Assembly (NCBI GenBank): GCA_034721855.1
Contig: JAYENB010000159.1
Coordinates: 1 to 55,284, forward strand
Direction of reading: 5' to 3'
Length of the DNA stretch: 55,284 nucleotides
DNA from: JAQIBY01 sp034721855
GTDB taxonomy: Bacteria; Bacteroidota; Bacteroidia; Bacteroidales; ML635J-15
Shown here: positions 8,605 through 17,578 of the stretch, in pieces
Layout: each line of letters begins with the position of its first letter
Position numbering within the stretch: position 1 is the first letter of the stretch
Notes under the pieces: model-generated
What the model saw: only the letters and a program-made list of their open reading frames with translations
Told to the model about the DNA's origin: nothing
The model's database searches: none
Made by a program: the position numbers and the translations under genes

Positions 8605-10184
8605 TCCCATGATCTTTTTTCATTTAAAATATGTTTACGCCTTAAATAATTTATAAAAATATGAATTAAAGCATAAAACAGGAAAATTCCAAATCCAATC
8701 ATCCACACGAGGAATTTTTCAGATTTCACCACCTGTTTTTCCATGGACTGTGCTACAAGGTGATCACTAAGCTTATTCACGCCGGGAAAATCTTTATGGG
8801 GCCATTTGTTCAGTATGGTGCCTTTTTTAACCAGCATGATGCATGGATTTGATCTGGCCATGGTTTTGAGAGTAATGGGGTCTGTGCTGTAAAATTCAAA
8901 AGGAGCATCTTTTTCCTTTACAAAGGTTTTTACATCTTCTTCCGTTGAGGAGGTCATGAAAAGGCATCCCATGTCATTCACATCACAATAATTATACAGT
9001 TTTTTTAGATTTTCAATGTTTTTATTTTTCATTTTCAGGATATCCCAACTGATGATAAAAAAGGTGTACCGGTCATCTTTAAGCACAAGGTCGGTAATGT
9101 CTTCCGGGGTTTTATTATGATGTGTCACTGCAGTTTCGGGATTATAATACACTGCATCCACAAACCTCCATTCATTTGTCAATGGAAGATCAAACAGGGT
9201 AAACTCCTTACTTTCACCATTTTTTTCATAAATCAGGCCAATATTTTGAGGCTGTATTTCTTTTTCAGAATTAACCGACACAAATGACCATTCAGACAAA
9301 GGCAGTTCATTTACCGGAAATTCTTCATTATGACCGTCAATTTCATAAAAATAAGTAGCATTGAATAAATCTTCGGGGGCTACCAGGTTTTTCTTTCTTT
9401 CTTGTTCAAAAGTCAATGGCATGGTGGTGATGCTAAAATCGTGGATTGGAGGCATATACCCTTCTTCAATCAGTTCATTTTTGGTTTCCTGCCATTCCCA
9501 CTGTTCTCCATCCGGAATGCTGTTAACATCAAATTCCTTGACTTCCCCTGTTTCAACATTTTTGTAAACGACAAGGGTTTCATAAACCGGATGGTTATCT
9601 TTTTCAGAATCGGGGATTTCCATACCAGCCTGGATATTATTTCCTATTCTGTACGGACGGAAATCCAGTATGGGTAAATGACGGTAACAATGTATGGACA
9701 GCCAAACAGTAGCTACAGAAAAAACAATCAGTAGTGTCCATTGCATACTTTGTGGCAAATTGGGTTTAAAATCCTTTCGTTTCAGAAAAACAGGCACTGT
9801 CATTGCCATAATAACTACATTTTTCCAAAACGTAGCCCAATTGGATAAAATGATTGCATCGCCAAAACAACCACAATCTTGTACCGGATCAGCAATGGCA
9901 ATCCACAGGGTTAAAGGTAAAAACACAATCATAAACAACATGATACCCCATGCACCCAATCGTGGTTTTACATTAAAAAGCAAGGAAACACCTATCAGCA
10001 ATTCTGCTGCAGACATGATAATGCCAAGCGTGAGGGCTGTAGGTTCCAGAAAATCCAACCCCATAGCCACAAAATAATCCACAAATTTGAATTGAATTCC
10101 CATGGGGTCAACCACTTTGACAAAGCCGGAAAATACAAACACAATACTCAAAATAATCCGGAAAATATTAACCAAGGTTTTCAT
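8601..10184 (-). CDS. DoxX/MauE-like membrane protein with thioredoxin-like C-terminus (BT_3928 family)
   Basis: The protein has 527 residues. The N-terminal about 165 form a DoxX/MauE-type four- to five-helix membrane domain (FRIILSIVFVFSGFVKVVDP start) with a conserved DCGCFGDA motif at about 103-110, also found in MauE-like proteins. A long periplasmic region follows. Residues about 375-490 read as a thioredoxin-like fold (YTFFIISWD… then MARSNPCIMLVKKG) without a CxxC pair, and a final transmembrane helix lies near 498-517. This matches the BT_3928 family commonly encoded just upstream of tpiA in Bacteroidota. A role in periplasmic redox is plausible but unproven. It is the first gene of the tpiA-prmA-envelope operon. 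Confidence 0.85.
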   Translation of the reverse strand: MKTLVNIFRIILSIVFVFSGFVKVVDPMGIQFKFVDYFVAMGLDFLEPTALTLGIIMSAAELLIGVSLLFNVKPRLGAWGIMLFMIVFLPLTLWIAIADPVQDCGCFGDAIILSNWATFWKNVVIMAMTVPVFLKRKDFKPNLPQSMQWTLLIVFSVATVWLSIHCYRHLPILDFRPYRIGNNIQAGMEIPDSEKDNHPVYETLVVYKNVETGEVKEFDVNSIPDGEQWEWQETKNELIEEGYMPPIHDFSITTMPLTFEQERKKNLVAPEDLFNATYFYEIDGHNEEFPVNELPLSEWSFVSVNSEKEIQPQNIGLIYEKNGESKEFTLFDLPLTNEWRFVDAVYYNPETAVTHHNKTPEDITDLVLKDDRYTFFIISWDILKMKNKNIENLKKLYNYCDVNDMGCLFMTSSTEEDVKTFVKEKDAPFEFYSTDPITLKTMARSNPCIMLVKKGTILNKWPHKDFPGVNKLSDHLVAQSMEKQVVKSEKFLVWMIGFGIFLFYALIHIFINYLRRKHILNEKRSWE

Positions 10185-10629
10185 AGAACAAAAATTTTTA
10201 TTTTAAAAGTCCAAAATTAATCAATCATTGCATTAAATGAAATGACAAATGTCAGATTTACATTTTTCCAAGACCCTGCTTGAAAAAAAGCCGCCTTACT
10301 TCGGCGCCGCTTATCTCGACTGTCGCTCAGCACATCGCTCGATACATCGCAGCACAAGTAAAGCGGGAAAAAATGTAAACTCAAAATCCAAAACACAAAG
10401 TTCAAAATAAATTACAAAACTTGTCCGGCGAAGACGGATAACAAACATCAAATGACAAATAAATTCAAAATTTGGTTTATAGTTCTACCTCTGCCCGAGA
10501 GGGCGGAATAGGAGGTGGCTGAAGCTTACGCCCCGCCCTAAAGGACGGGGTAATTGGGCTAAAGCCCTGATTATAGCTATAGAGAGCAATTTTTTGGTTA
10601 AACTATATCCGTAAATTCTGTCAAAATGG
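10185..10629. repeat. Intergenic repeats between tmk and the tpiA operon
   Basis: No gene is supported in these 445 bases. They contain a degenerate relative of the 53.3-kb repeat (TTGAAAAAAAGCC followed by a Cys-free CTTATCTCG stretch, about 10280-10340), a weak copy of the recurrent module (CTTGTCCGGCGAAGACGG, 10420-10437), a perfect-looking hairpin CCCCGCCCTAAAGGACGGGG at 10531-10550 and a second small palindrome GGGCTAAAGCCC at 10556-10567. The last two could act as a terminator downstream of tmk, but no clear T-run follows on the minus strand. Confidence 0.6.
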
Positions 10630-11319
10630 TTACACAATATCCTTATTTTTGAGTAAATCAATCAGTTTTTCAAAAATCACTTCAGCCGGTAACATTTTAC
10701 CCATCTTATCTTCACAATTCAATGCTTCAAGCCCTATCTTTTCTTTGATCATCATTTCATATATTTTTCTTACTTCCAATTGATAATCTATATTGGCTTC
10801 ATGAATATCATCTTTGCCTTTCAAATAATCCCGTTCACTTCCCACGCGTTGTTTATCCATAAGTTGTGATTTTACAAAATCGTGCGGCACATCTAAGTAA
10901 ATGCTCACATCCGGTTCAGGGATATGAAAATGGTCAAATTCTGTTTTCAATATCCAATGCAGCAAATTATTTCTTTCTTTTTCCGTTTTGAATTTGGCAC
11001 ATTGATAGGCTATGTTTGAATACACATACCTGTCAACCAAAACATATTTTGATTCCTTGAGCCACTGATGTATCTGACTGGATGCATCTTTCTGGTCTCC
11101 GGCAAACAGCAACGCAACGAGGTATGGATTAACATCTTCGATTTTACCAAGGTCTCCACGTAAGTATCGTCCCACCAAATCCCCAAAAACAGGAGAATCC
11201 ACACGCGGGAAATGAATGTACTCGAAAGGAATGCCTTGTTCTGAAAACCAGTTTTTTAGCATTCTGACTTGTGTGGACTTCCCTGCACCATCAAGTCCTT
11301 CAATAACCAGAAATTTCAT
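10630..11319 (-). CDS. tmk: Thymidylate kinase
   Basis: The enzyme phosphorylates dTMP to dTDP with ATP in the cytoplasm, feeding DNA synthesis. It has 229 residues, slightly long for the family. The P-loop EGLDGAGKST is at residues 7-16, the substrate-binding DRYVYSNIAYQ at about 95-105, and a basic/acidic LID-like segment (VGSERDYLKGKDD) at about 155-167. The ATG at 11319 places the P-loop at the usual distance from the N-terminus. It is transcribed divergently from folP with only about 40 bp between start codons, so their promoters must overlap. A near-match to the -7 element (CATCTTTG, minus strand, 11361-11354) would lie inside the folP leader. Confidence 0.93.
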   Translation of the reverse strand: MKFLVIEGLDGAGKSTQVRMLKNWFSEQGIPFEYIHFPRVDSPVFGDLVGRYLRGDLGKIEDVNPYLVALLFAGDQKDASSQIHQWLKESKYVLVDRYVYSNIAYQCAKFKTEKERNNLLHWILKTEFDHFHIPEPDVSIYLDVPHDFVKSQLMDKQRVGSERDYLKGKDDIHEANIDYQLEVRKIYEMMIKEKIGLEALNCEDKMGKMLPAEVIFEKLIDLLKNKDIV

Positions 11320-11358
11320 ATGACATTTTTTTATATTAATTTTATCACGTTAACAAAG

Positions 11359-12231
11359 ATGAACAAAAATATGTTTACTCAAAAACAGACTATCAATCTC
11401 AACGGAAAACTTATGGATTTCGAATGTCCAAAAGTAATGGGAATTTTGAATATTACACCGGATTCTTTTTACGATGGCGGACGTTATACAACATCAGAAA
11501 GCATAAAAAAGCGGGTAAAAGAAATCATAAACGAAGGGGCTGATATTATTGATGCAGGGGGGATGTCTTCCAGGCCTGGGGCTGATATTATTGATGAAAG
11601 AACAGAATGGTACAGGCTGGAAAAAGCATTGGACATAATCAGAAATATATCTGCCGAAATTCCGGTATCGGTTGACACATTCCGTTCCAACATTGCACAT
11701 CAATCAATTGGGAAATATAAAGTTGGCATGATCAACGATATTTCCGGAGGAAACATGGACCCATCTATTTTTGATGTTGTGGCAGAAATGCAGGTACCAT
11801 ATATCATGATGCATATGCAGGGTACACCGGCATCAATGCAAAAGCATCCAAGGTATAAGGATTTCCCGGGTGATCTTTTGGAGTTTTTTCAGAAACAAAA
11901 TGCGATATTACAAGACAAAAATGTCCATGATGTCATTATTGATCCGGGCTTTGGTTTTGGAAAAACCCTGGACCAAAATTACATGTTGCTTCATCATTTA
12001 GATAGATTTAAAATCATTGGACATCCTGTTATGGTGGGAATTTCGCGAAAAAGCATGATAACAAACTATTTGAATATTCACGCTTCTGACACCCTTCCGG
12101 CAACATCCGCACTACATACGTTAGCATTAATGAAAGGGGCTAACATTTTACGGGTACATGATGTAGCTGCAGCAAAACATGTGACTAAACTCATGATGAA
12201 AACAAAAAACAGTTTCAATGCAAATTGGTAA
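11359..12231 (+). CDS. folP: Dihydropteroate synthase
   Basis: FolP condenses 6-hydroxymethyl-7,8-dihydropterin diphosphate with p-aminobenzoate in folate synthesis and is the sulfonamide target. ATG at 11359 gives 290 residues; longer frames upstream would run into tmk. Motifs: MGILNITPDSF at about 27-37, AGGMSSRPGA at about 66-75 (the family usually has a GGESTRPGA-like loop), DPGFGFGKT in the second half and GISRKSM near residue 230. The folP-cdaA order is a recurring Bacteroidota arrangement. Here the two are separated by a 280-bp MITE-like element rather than the usual short gap. Confidence 0.95.
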   Translation: MNKNMFTQKQTINLNGKLMDFECPKVMGILNITPDSFYDGGRYTTSESIKKRVKEIINEGADIIDAGGMSSRPGADIIDERTEWYRLEKALDIIRNISAEIPVSVDTFRSNIAHQSIGKYKVGMINDISGGNMDPSIFDVVAEMQVPYIMMHMQGTPASMQKHPRYKDFPGDLLEFFQKQNAILQDKNVHDVIIDPGFGFGKTLDQNYMLLHHLDRFKIIGHPVMVGISRKSMITNYLNIHASDTLPATSALHTLALMKGANILRVHDVAAAKHVTKLMMKTKNSFNANW

Positions 12232-12567
12232 TGTGTTTCAATAATGAGGCCGGTCTAAAAAGTCATTTTATTCCATAAAGCCGCTAAGACACAAAGAAAT
12301 CACAAAGATAAATTTATTGAATACCAGTACTTTGTGAAACTTGGTGACTTTGTGGCTTGGTGGGAAATTTTGTGCAAACGAGGGCAGAGCCAAGCTGCCA
12401 CCCTGTGCCGCACTGAGCCTGCCGAAGTGAGCGAAGCCGAAGGGTTGCTTGAGCTATGCCGAATGCTCCGTATTGAGCGAAGTCGAAATGCAGCCAAAAT
12501 TATGTAAATTTTTTTATTTTAACTTTTTAGACTGAATTCAATAATAATTTGTATCTTCGGGCAACTT
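12232..12567. mobile_element. MITE-like element between folP and cdaA
   Basis: The element spans about 12253-12532. Its ends are inverted: GTCTAAAAAGTCA at 12253-12265 and AACTTTTTAGAC (reverse complement GTCTAAAAAGTT) at 12521-12532. It encodes nothing credible. Inside are 8-bp-phased runs (CTTGGTGA CTTTGTGG at about 12338) and a copy of the GTGCAAACGAGGGCAGAGCC / GGCTGCA palindrome also found at 52990-53050. This copy carries two extra insertions of about 26 and 51 bp, one being a TGAGCGAAG/CTTCGGC-type palindromic repeat. About 40 bp of its right end recurs at 25245-25285. No target-site duplication could be assigned with confidence. Confidence 0.6.
12552..12559 (+). promoter_or_regulatory. 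cdaA -7 promoter element TATCTTCG
   Basis: TATCTTCG is one base from the Bacteroidota consensus TAnnTTTG and lies 8 nt before the cdaA ATG, implying a leader of only a few nucleotides. It lies just outside the right end of the MITE-like element, so insertion did not remove it. Confidence 0.55.
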
Positions 12568-13347
12568 ATGGTACACGCATTTATAACCATCCGTTTTCTG
12601 GATGTTGTTGACATATTTCTGGTGGCATTCCTGCTCTACCAGCTTTATTTGCTCATACGAGGCACCGTTGCCATGCGTATCTTTATCGGCGTGTTTTCTA
12701 TTTACATGTTTTGGTTGATTGTGAAAGCAATGAATATGGAACTGCTTGGTTCCATTCTCGGGCAGGTTATTGGAGTAGGTGTTATTGCGTTGTTGATTGT
12801 ATTTCAACAGGAAATAAGGCGTTTTCTGTTAATGCTGGGCAATCAAAGTTTCATTAACCAACATTTACCATTTATACGTTATTTTATAACCACTTCACCC
12901 ATTAGTAAAAACCACATTGAAAAAATAGTACAAGCTGTTTATAGCCTGGCTGACAATTATTTAGGTGGGTTGATTGTCGTTTCAAAGCACTCTGATCTAA
13001 AAACTTATGCCAGCAGTGGAGAGATTATCAATGCTGAGATTTCTGACAGGTTAATAAACAATATTTTTTATAAAAATGCCCCGCTACATGATGGAGCTAT
13101 TATCATTATAAAAGATAAAATTAAAGCTGCAGGCTGTGTATTGCCTGTATCTCAAAGCGTTGACATCCCTAAAAGCATGGGATTGCGTCACAGGGCTGCT
13201 GTAGGTATGAGCGAACGTACAGACAGTGTTGTGGTAGTTGTTTCTGAACAAACAGGTGAAATCAGCCTGGCTAAAAAAGGGAAAATTTATAGAATTACTA
13301 CAAAAGACAGGCTCAAATTAATTTTAATTAAGGAGGTAGGACAATGA
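12568..13347 (+). CDS. cdaA: Diadenylate cyclase CdaA (c-di-AMP synthase)
   Basis: The enzyme makes cyclic di-AMP from two ATP, a second messenger for osmotic and cell-wall homeostasis. It has 259 residues. Three N-terminal membrane helices (about 12-32, 36-55, 62-80) precede the cytoplasmic DAC domain. Catalytic motifs are DGA at 175-177 (in NAPLHDGAIII) and RHR at 207-209 (in GLRHRAAVG). Architecture is CdaA-type rather than DisA. The start follows closely behind a TATCTTCG promoter; the next Met (36) would delete the first helix. It ends in an ATGA overlap with the downstream epimerase gene. Confidence 0.95.
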   Translation: MVHAFITIRFLDVVDIFLVAFLLYQLYLLIRGTVAMRIFIGVFSIYMFWLIVKAMNMELLGSILGQVIGVGVIALLIVFQQEIRRFLLMLGNQSFINQHLPFIRYFITTSPISKNHIEKIVQAVYSLADNYLGGLIVVSKHSDLKTYASSGEIINAEISDRLINNIFYKNAPLHDGAIIIIKDKIKAAGCVLPVSQSVDIPKSMGLRHRAAVGMSERTDSVVVVVSEQTGEISLAKKGKIYRITTKDRLKLILIKEVGQ

Positions 13348-14219
13348 TAATTGCTGTTACAGGAAGCAATGGCTTTATCGGCAAAAACATAAAAAAGCAT
13401 TTTTTAACTCTGGGACAAAAGATAATCAGCGTTCCGAGAAAGATACTCTATGACAGACCTGCACTGGAGAAAATGCTGGAAGAAGTTGATGTAATCATTC
13501 ATATTGCAGGCGCGCCGATCACAAAACGCTGGACCAGGCATAACCGGAAGAAGATATTCAACAGCCGCGTGATAACAACGCAAAACATAGTGCATGTGAT
13601 TGATAATATGCAAAATCCACCAAAGCTTTTTATCAGCACATCTGCCATTGGAATCTACAATAACATCCATTATCACGATGAAAGCAGTGATGATTTTTCT
13701 GATAATTTTCTGGGCACCCTTTGCAAAGCATGGGAAGCACCTGTAAAGTCAATGGATAATGAAAAAACAAGGACCATCATTACTCGTATGGGAATTGTGT
13801 TGGGAGAAGGAGGCATACTTTCCAGGTTAACATGGGTGTTTAAAATGGGACTCGGAGCAAAAATAGGCCATGGAGAATATCCAATGCCGCTTATACATAT
13901 TGCCGATCTGCTTGCTTTTTATGAAACTGCTATTAATGACACCGGTTATCAGGGGATATATAACCTTACAGCACCTTCCATCATAACCAATGAAGAGTTT
14001 TCTGAAGCTCTAGCAGCAGCGTATAATAAAAAACTAAGGTTCAGCATACCTCCTTTTATCTTAAATCTTATTTTTGGTCAAGGGTTTATGCATTTAATCA
14101 ATAACCCGATCATAATACCAAAAAAATTATTGGAAGCAGGTTTCAAATATAAATATGATCAGATTGAAGATGCGTTGGAAGATTGTTTGAAAAAAATTGA
14201 AATTTCTACAACTAAATAA
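13344..14219 (+). CDS. TIGR01777 family NAD(P)-dependent epimerase (YfcH-like)
   Basis: This is an extended SDR-family protein of 291 residues with the Rossmann motif GSNGFIG at about 7-13, an IHIAGAPI segment, STSAIGIYN (putative catalytic Tyr), RMGIVLGEGG and PLIHIADL, all typical of the TIGR01777/YfcH group (mammalian SDR39U1 relatives). The C-terminal DUF1731-like part ends in LLEAGFKYKYDQIEDAL. Substrate is unknown; it is assumed to be a nucleotide-sugar-like or related compound. The start overlaps the cdaA stop by 4 nt (ATGA), so it is translationally coupled to c-di-AMP synthesis. No functional link is established. Confidence 0.88.
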   Translation: MIIAVTGSNGFIGKNIKKHFLTLGQKIISVPRKILYDRPALEKMLEEVDVIIHIAGAPITKRWTRHNRKKIFNSRVITTQNIVHVIDNMQNPPKLFISTSAIGIYNNIHYHDESSDDFSDNFLGTLCKAWEAPVKSMDNEKTRTIITRMGIVLGEGGILSRLTWVFKMGLGAKIGHGEYPMPLIHIADLLAFYETAINDTGYQGIYNLTAPSIITNEEFSEALAAAYNKKLRFSIPPFILNLIFGQGFMHLINNPIIIPKKLLEAGFKYKYDQIEDALEDCLKKIEISTTK

Positions 14220-14264
14220 TGACAAAAGGCAACCAAATTACTTTTTTTTAAGTCTTAATTATAG

Positions 14265-14272
14265 TATATTTG
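14265..14272 (+). promoter_or_regulatory. TATATTTG -7 promoter element
   Basis: An exact TAnnTTTG match lies 2 nt before the first ATG (14275) of the downstream lipoprotein frame. Transcription would begin at or past that ATG, which is why I place the protein start at the second ATG (14293). Confidence 0.6.
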
Positions 14273-14292
14273 CAATGAAAAATTCATACAGT

Positions 14293-15162
14293 ATGAAAAT
14301 AAGATCATTTATAATAGTTCTGATGGTGTTTTTATTGACATTGGGTGTTTTTACTTCATGTGAAGATGATTCTGTCAATATAAACCGTCCGTTGATGACA
14401 GCTCTTCTTGACGGCAGCACATGGCGCTGTCCTGAACCCAATGCCAGGGTTTCTGACGAACAAATCCTAGTTTACGGACAATCAGCGGATGGCCAAACCA
14501 TTCAAATCACCATTTACAGCGGGGAAGAAGGTGTTTATACACTGAATGCAAGCAACATGCATGAGGGCATTATCATTCCAAACACGAGTGCTTATGCTGA
14601 AGTGTATAGTACAAGCAATAATGAATCTGGAACCGGACAAGTCCGGATAACATCAATCAATGAAGACGACAGGACTATTTCCGGGAAATTTAATTTCAGG
14701 GCGTATAAACAAAATTCAAATGCATCAAGGGTAATTACCAATGGTGAATTTACCAAAGTACCCTATAAATATATTAATACAACTGACACAACTCATGTCG
14801 TTGATATGATGACTGCCAGTATCAACGGAGAATCCTTTGATGCTAATTCCGTTGTCACTTCTGATACTTCAGTAAATTACATTGAGATTACAGGTTCCAG
14901 TAACACATCGTTCCGAAGTATCATATTAAAACTCCCGAAAAACATTCAGGAAGGCCTACATAACATTGATCCTACAAATGGACCAGCCATGGCCTATTAC
15001 CAGGAATCATTAACAGAAATGCAGGCTACAGCGGGTTCTACTACAATATCCGAACACGACACAGAAAACGACATATTAAAGGGAACCTTTTTCTTTAATG
15101 TTGAAGACGGTGGTGGACAAACCATAAGCATCACAGCTGGTTATTTTGAGGTACAATATTAA
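14293..15162 (+). CDS. DUF6252-like lipoprotein with two tandem domains
   Basis: Starting at ATG 14293, a hydrophobic N-terminus ends in the lipobox VFTSC before acidic residues (EDD), so it is a lipoprotein that may be surface exported. The mature part has two related beta-rich domains: MTALLDGSTWRC… ending NGEFTKVPY, and MTASINGESFDA… ending AGYFEVQY. Each has the ISGKFNF / LKGTFFFN strand near its end. This matches the DUF6252 family of Bacteroidota lipoproteins, whose function is unknown. The start at 14275 would put the promoter -7 element only 2 nt upstream and is less likely. Convergent with the SDR/rlmD genes. Confidence 0.75.
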   Translation: MKIRSFIIVLMVFLLTLGVFTSCEDDSVNINRPLMTALLDGSTWRCPEPNARVSDEQILVYGQSADGQTIQITIYSGEEGVYTLNASNMHEGIIIPNTSAYAEVYSTSNNESGTGQVRITSINEDDRTISGKFNFRAYKQNSNASRVITNGEFTKVPYKYINTTDTTHVVDMMTASINGESFDANSVVTSDTSVNYIEITGSSNTSFRSIILKLPKNIQEGLHNIDPTNGPAMAYYQESLTEMQATAGSTTISEHDTENDILKGTFFFNVEDGGGQTISITAGYFEVQY

Positions 15163-15343
15163 TACTATACCCTAACCCAGATAAACCTCGTAGGTTAAAT
15201 AACCAACGGGGTAAACTAAAAATCCTAAATCTTAATTTTTAAATACTAAACAAATTCAAATTTTCAAATTTATCAATTACCAAAACATTTTCTTACCAAA
15301 CTGTTAGGATTTGCTTTGAATTTTGAACTTAAATTACCGTATT

Positions 15344-16117
15344 TTACCAGGTATCTTCAGTATCTTTGTGAAACGCTGTGGCAGATGCCTGAGCTGTCGG
15401 CATCACAAGAATATCGTTAATGTTTACATGTGGTGGCCGTGAAATTGCAAACAGGATGGTTTCAGCCACATCAGCAGCATGCAAAGGTTCGTATGCTTTA
15501 TACACTTCTTCCGCACGTGATTCATCCCCATGAAACCGGACGACTGAAAACTCAGTATCAATAGCACCGGGGGCAATTTGAGTCACACGTATGCCTTTTT
15601 CCAACAGGTCCAGACGCATTGATTTTGTCAATGCATCTACTGCATGTTTGGTGGCGCAATAAACATTTCCGTTCGGATAGACTTCCCTTCCTGCAATGGA
15701 ACCAATGTTTATAATCTGTCCTTTTTTTCTTTCAATCATACAGGGAACCACCCTGCGGGTAACATACAACAATCCTTTGATATTGGTATCTATCATCTTA
15801 TCCCAGTCTTCTGCATCACCATCCTGCACAGGATCAAAACCTGATGCAAGACCGGCGTTGTTGATCAGAATATCAATATCAGCCATATCTTTGGGCAAGC
15901 CTGAAATGGCCTCATCTACAGCGGATTTATCGCGTACATCAAAATGCAATGTATGCACCCTGCCGTTGTGTTGTAATTTCAATTTATCACTTATGGCAAC
16001 CAGGCGTTCTTTTCTCCGGCCTGTGATAATTACCCTGTAACCATTTTTAACAAGCAATTCAGCGGCAGCTTCGCCAATTCCTGATGTAGCTCCGGTTATT
16101 AATGCTATCTGACTCAT
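15344..16117 (-). CDS. Short-chain dehydrogenase (YdfG-like)
   Basis: This is a classical SDR oxidoreductase of 257 residues. Nucleotide-binding GATSGIG is at 9-15, NNAG at 86-89 and the catalytic Ser140, Tyr153, Lys157 (SIAG…YCATK) are all present. The Arg-rich ITGRRKERL after strand 2 favours NADP(H). It resembles the YdfG group, which acts on 3-hydroxy acids and serine, but the substrate cannot be read from sequence. ATG 16117 is chosen because it begins the canonical MSQIALITG; a start at 16150 would add residues overlapping rlmD. It lies 10 nt downstream of rlmD and is probably co-transcribed. Confidence 0.9.
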   Translation of the reverse strand: MSQIALITGATSGIGEAAAELLVKNGYRVIITGRRKERLVAISDKLKLQHNGRVHTLHFDVRDKSAVDEAISGLPKDMADIDILINNAGLASGFDPVQDGDAEDWDKMIDTNIKGLLYVTRRVVPCMIERKKGQIINIGSIAGREVYPNGNVYCATKHAVDALTKSMRLDLLEKGIRVTQIAPGAIDTEFSVVRFHGDESRAEEVYKAYEPLHAADVAETILFAISRPPHVNINDILVMPTAQASATAFHKDTEDTW

Positions 16118-16127
16118 AATAAAATCA

Positions 16128-17528
16128 TTATTTTTTTTCCAACAACACAATATTCTCTACATGATGGGTATGAGGAAACATATCCACAGGCTGTACTTTT
16201 TTTATCTTAAAAGCATCCTCCATAAGGCTTATATCACGTGCCTGTGTTGCCGGATTACAACTTACATACACAATTTTTTCAGGCAAAACATCCACCACCC
16301 GCCGGATAACATCTTTGTGTACTCCTGCACGTGGAGGATCCAGAACAATGATATCCGGTTTCCCCTCCTTTTTGATAAAAGCAGAAGATAACACATACCT
16401 CATATCACCCGCAAAAAAAGAAAGATTGCTCAACCCATTGATCTCAGCATTTATTTTGGCATCATTTACCGCTTCTTCAACGATTTCCACGCCTGTTACT
16501 TTTTTGGCATTTCTGGCAAGGTATAAAGACAGTGAACCTGTTCCTGAATACAAATCATAAATATGTTTTGTGGTATCTGTTTTAGTCATTTTTTCTACTT
16601 CATGATACAATGTCTCCGTTTGCAAGGTATTGGTTTGGAAAAAAGACTTTGGCCCTATCTTGAATTCCAGTCCATCCAGCTCTTCTGTAATAGTTGGTCT
16701 TCCCGAAAACAGTTCAACATCCAGATCAAATATACTGTCATTTTTCTTTGTATTAACAATATACATTAGTGAATCGATGTGGGGAAAATCATCACGTACA
16801 TGGGTCAACAAACTTTCAATTTCTTGCGAGAATTCTGAAACTACCAGGACCACCATTACCTCAGATTTGCGTGTAATGCGTATCATTAAATTCCGAAGCA
16901 GTCCCGTATGAGTTTTCGGGTTATAATAGGAAAGATCGTTCTGAACGGCATAATTGTGAATAAAATTCCGGATGAGATTTGTTGGTTCTTCCTGAAGATA
17001 GCATTTAGCAATCTGGAGCACTTTATCAAAACGCCCCGGGGCATGAAAACCCAATGCTTTGGTGACATTAAATTCCTTCCCTGACTCAATGTCTTCCTTT
17101 GTAAACCAGGCTTTATCAGAAAAACTGTACTCAAGTTTATTCCGGTAATATTTGATTTTTTCTGACGGTAAAATTGGTTCAGGATCAGGAAATGTCAGGC
17201 TGCCAATACGAAGGAGTTGTTCTTTTACCTGTTTTTCTTTAAACTTCAATTGTGCCTCATACAACATATGTTGCCATTTACACCCGCCGCAATCTCCAAA
17301 ATGCTCACAAAATGGTTCTGTCCGGAATTTCGAATAGGTTCTGATGTTGACAGGAACGCCTTCAAAATACGATTTCTTTTTTCGTATCAACTGTACATCA
17401 GCAATATCACCAGGCACAAGACCTTTGACAAATATTACACGGTCATTGTCTTTACCAATAACCATACCTTTAGAGGCAATATCGATGATTTCTAAGTTTT
17501 CTATTAAGGGTAATTTAGATTTTTTCAC
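16128..17528 (-). CDS. rlmD: 23S rRNA (uracil-C5)-methyltransferase RlmD/RumA family
   Basis: The product (466 residues) is an RNA m5U methyltransferase. The N-terminal TRAM domain (about 10-65) is followed by an iron-sulfur cluster motif with Cys74, Cys80 and Cys83 (CEHFGDCGGC). The SAM site LYSGTGSLSLYLA is in the C-terminal domain and the catalytic Cys424 in YVSCNPATQARD. The start is GTG at 17528, preceded on the minus strand by an exact -7 element. Family assignment is firm; whether the target is U1939 or U747 cannot be decided from sequence alone. Confidence 0.9.
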   Translation of the reverse strand: MKKSKLPLIENLEIIDIASKGMVIGKDNDRVIFVKGLVPGDIADVQLIRKKKSYFEGVPVNIRTYSKFRTEPFCEHFGDCGGCKWQHMLYEAQLKFKEKQVKEQLLRIGSLTFPDPEPILPSEKIKYYRNKLEYSFSDKAWFTKEDIESGKEFNVTKALGFHAPGRFDKVLQIAKCYLQEEPTNLIRNFIHNYAVQNDLSYYNPKTHTGLLRNLMIRITRKSEVMVVLVVSEFSQEIESLLTHVRDDFPHIDSLMYIVNTKKNDSIFDLDVELFSGRPTITEELDGLEFKIGPKSFFQTNTLQTETLYHEVEKMTKTDTTKHIYDLYSGTGSLSLYLARNAKKVTGVEIVEEAVNDAKINAEINGLSNLSFFAGDMRYVLSSAFIKKEGKPDIIVLDPPRAGVHKDVIRRVVDVLPEKIVYVSCNPATQARDISLMEDAFKIKKVQPVDMFPHTHHVENIVLLEKK

Positions 17529-17547
17529 AATTCTTTGTATTTTGCGG

Positions 17548-17555
17548 CAAAGTTA
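17548..17555 (-). promoter_or_regulatory. rlmD -7 promoter element TAACTTTG
   Basis: An exact TAnnTTTG match on the minus strand lies about 20 nt upstream of the GTG start of rlmD, giving a short leader. It is inside the 50-bp gap to the divergent DUF1643 gene. Confidence 0.55.
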
Positions 17556-17578
17556 ACAAAACGATACAAACAAATATT

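Noticed and set aside
10217..10405. 62-codon minus-strand ORF
   Set aside because: It lies in the repeat-rich gap after tmk; the translation is low-complexity from repeat sequence.
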